Part shown: one piece after another, positions 62,709-64,000 of the stretch
Layout of the letters: each line of letters opens with the position of its first letter
How positions within the stretch are numbered: position 1 is the stretch's first letter
Assembly (NCBI GenBank): GCA_046598395.1
Contig: JBKJIQ010000013.1
Location: 1-64,000, forward strand
Length of the DNA: 64,000 nt
Origin: JAENVU01 sp046598395
GTDB lineage: Bacteria; Actinomycetota; Acidimicrobiia; IMCC26256; JAENVU01
Reading direction: 5' to 3'
Made by a program: the position numbers and the translations under genes
Notes under the pieces: model-generated
The model's database searches: none
Told to the model about the DNA's origin: nothing
Seen by the model: only the letters and a program-made list of their open reading frames with translations

Positions 62709-63985
62709 GACCCCGTTCCGCGTCGGCCCTGACCGACGCGCGCGCCCGCACCCTGATGGTGCTGGAGGATCTCACCGACGCCGAACTCATTGGTCAACAT
62801 TCCCCGCTCATGTCGCCGTTGGCGTGGGACCTCGCGCACATCGCGCACTTCGAGGAGCTCTGGCTGATCCGCGAACTCGGAATCGGCGACGCCACCAACC
62901 CTCACTTCGATGACATCTACGACGCGTTTGCCCACCCACGTGCTGAGCGACCCACACTCGACCTCCTTGATCCCGAGGCCGCGCGAGCGTTCGGTGCCGC
63001 CGTACGCGAGCGCGTGTGGTGGTCCGAGGTCGCCCCCGATGCCGGCGAACGAGTCGGAGCGCTGGTCCGTGACGACTTCATCTACGGCATGGTGATCCGC
63101 CACGAACACCAGCACGTGGAGACGATGCTCGCGACTCTCCAACTCATGACCCACGGTGCACCGGCAGCGGCGGGCGATGGCCCCGGCCGTGAGGGCCCGC
63201 ATGATCTGGCCGGTCACGAGGTACTCATCCCCGCAGGTCCATTCGTGATGGGGACCGATACCGATCAGTGGGCCTACGACAACGAGCGTCCTGCGCACGC
63301 CGTGGACCTCCCGGCGTTCTTCATCGACCTCACGCCGGCCACGAACGCCGAGTACGCGCGTTTCGTGGATGCCGGTGGCTACGACGAGCCGCGTTGGTGG
63401 AGCGACGAGGGTTGGAAGTGGCGCCAAGCCGCCGATCTCACCAGTCCCGCTTTCTGGCTTCACGGCGACAACGGGTGGACGCGGCGACGGTTCGGACGTG
63501 TCGAGCCTCTCTCGGAATATGAACCGGTGCAGCACATCGGTTGGTACGAGGCCGACGCCTACGCGCGATGGGCCGGGAAGCGCCTCCCTACGGAAGCGGA
63601 ATGGGAGAAGGCCGCGAGTTGGGATCCGACGACCGGCGACGCCACCAAGCAATCGACATGTGAAGCCGCCGCGCTCTGGGGCGCGACCCAACGGTGGGCA
63701 CCCGACGACGTGGGCGCCCACCCGGGCGGCGCGTCGCCCTGGGGTGTCCTCGACATGGTCGGCGGCGTGTGGGAATGGACTGCCACTGATTTCGCGGGAT
63801 ACCCGGGATTCGAAAGTTTCCCCTACCCCGAATATTCCGAGGTGTTCTTCGGATCCGATTTCAAAGTGTTGCGCGGCGGATCATGGGCCACCCATCCGGT
63901 CACTGTGAGCACCACGTTCCGCAACTGGGACTACCCGATCCGGCGCCAGATCTTCAGCGGCGTGCGCTGCGCCCGGGACGCGTGA
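62705..63985 (+). CDS. egtB: EgtB, ergothioneine sulfoxide synthase
   Basis: 426 residues. The N-terminal DinB-like domain has WDLAHIAHFEEL (His45/48) and IRHEHQHVET with His133 and His137, matching the iron-binding three-His site of EgtB. From ~165 a formylglycine-generating-enzyme/sulfatase-modifying domain begins (GPFVMGTDTDQWAYDNERPAH) and ends with VLRGGSWATHP and RRQIFSGVRCARD. EgtB joins hercynine and gamma-glutamylcysteine with oxygen. The ATG overlaps the egtA stop. Confidence 0.95.
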   Translation: MRPRSASALTDARARTLMVLEDLTDAELIGQHSPLMSPLAWDLAHIAHFEELWLIRELGIGDATNPHFDDIYDAFAHPRAERPTLDLLDPEAARAFGAAVRERVWWSEVAPDAGERVGALVRDDFIYGMVIRHEHQHVETMLATLQLMTHGAPAAAGDGPGREGPHDLAGHEVLIPAGPFVMGTDTDQWAYDNERPAHAVDLPAFFIDLTPATNAEYARFVDAGGYDEPRWWSDEGWKWRQAADLTSPAFWLHGDNGWTRRRFGRVEPLSEYEPVQHIGWYEADAYARWAGKRLPTEAEWEKAASWDPTTGDATKQSTCEAAALWGATQRWAPDDVGAHPGGASPWGVLDMVGGVWEWTATDFAGYPGFESFPYPEYSEVFFGSDFKVLRGGSWATHPVTVSTTFRNWDYPIRRQIFSGVRCARDA

Positions 63986-63992
63986 TCGCCTG

Positions 63993-64000
63993 ATGTGTCG
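63993..64000 (+). CDS. egtC: 5' end of probable egtC (truncated by window edge)
   Basis: The last eight bases, starting 8 bases after the egtB stop, read ATG TGT CG, giving Met-Cys-Arg or similar. EgtC is a class II amidotransferase whose nucleophile is Cys2, and it usually begins MCR. It hydrolyses the gamma-glutamyl group in ergothioneine synthesis and commonly follows egtB. The call rests on gene order and three codons. Confidence 0.45.

Overview
The window is GC-rich, densely packed DNA with many GTG starts and 4-base stop/start overlaps. Ergothioneine genes (egtA-egtB, with egtC starting in the last eight bases), a MoeZ-type sulfur-carrier activator, a Tad pilus locus without an outer-membrane secretin and a membrane glycosyltransferase-rich surface-glycan region together suggest a high-GC actinobacterium. 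An Acidimicrobiia-like lineage is my best guess, but this is inference. I saw no tRNA, rRNA, CRISPR array, insertion sequence or integrase.

Layout. 0-3.3 kb: a truncated gene end, two unrelated SAM methyltransferases facing each other, and an acyl-CoA thioesterase/enoyl-CoA hydratase pair. 3.5-13 kb: a ParA-like ATPase, then a minus-strand Tad operon in the order cpaB-tadZ-tadA-tadB-tadC-flp-like-tadE-tadE-tadG, flanked by an excisionase-type HTH protein, a LysM membrane protein and two unrecognised conserved-looking proteins. The 3' end of the tadG-like gene is duplicated 3.3 kb away, between the two methyltransferases. 13-16 kb: a sirtuin, a rhodanese-ThiF protein with rhodanese first, and an L,D-transpeptidase whose ribosome binding site lies in a predicted hairpin.

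16-34 kb is a surface-glycan region with an acyltransferase, several GT-C-like multi-membrane proteins and a glycosidase-like lipoprotein. It ends in a minus-strand operon: flippase - UDP-sulfoquinovose synthase (sqdB) - GT39-like protein - NAD-sugar epimerase - polyprenyl-phosphate-sugar-synthase-like GT2 - large membrane protein. pepA and a cobalamin adenosyltransferase sit inside this region. The combination suggests lipid-linked assembly and export of a sulfoquinovose-containing glycan. This is the most promising candidate for an undescribed system here.

34-47 kb: B12-dependent methionine synthase, a GT2-methyltransferase fusion, a metalloprotease-like lipoprotein, an M24 peptidase, and a lipoyl cluster in which lipoylated E2, a fused LipB-LipA protein and the E3 lipoamide dehydrogenase lie together. 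47-57 kb: a second flippase (paralogue of the first), a secreted amidase with five C-terminal repeats, three GT4 glycosyltransferases and a sugar epimerase in one overlapping operon, then a hydrolase, a DUF1802-like protein and another glycosyltransferase. 57-64 kb: a small conserved-looking protein behind a structured 270-bp spacer, an acyl-CoA dehydrogenase, an acyltransferase, an MBL-fold hydrolase and the ergothioneine genes.

No stretch longer than about 300 bases lacks a gene. The largest spacers (about 270 bases at 57.3-57.6 kb, 200 bases at 11.2-11.4 kb, 190 bases at 3.3-3.5 kb) are described where they hold something. Start sites were chosen from visible ribosome binding sites, overlaps with neighbours and the usual family N-terminus. 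Membrane-helix counts are by eye.
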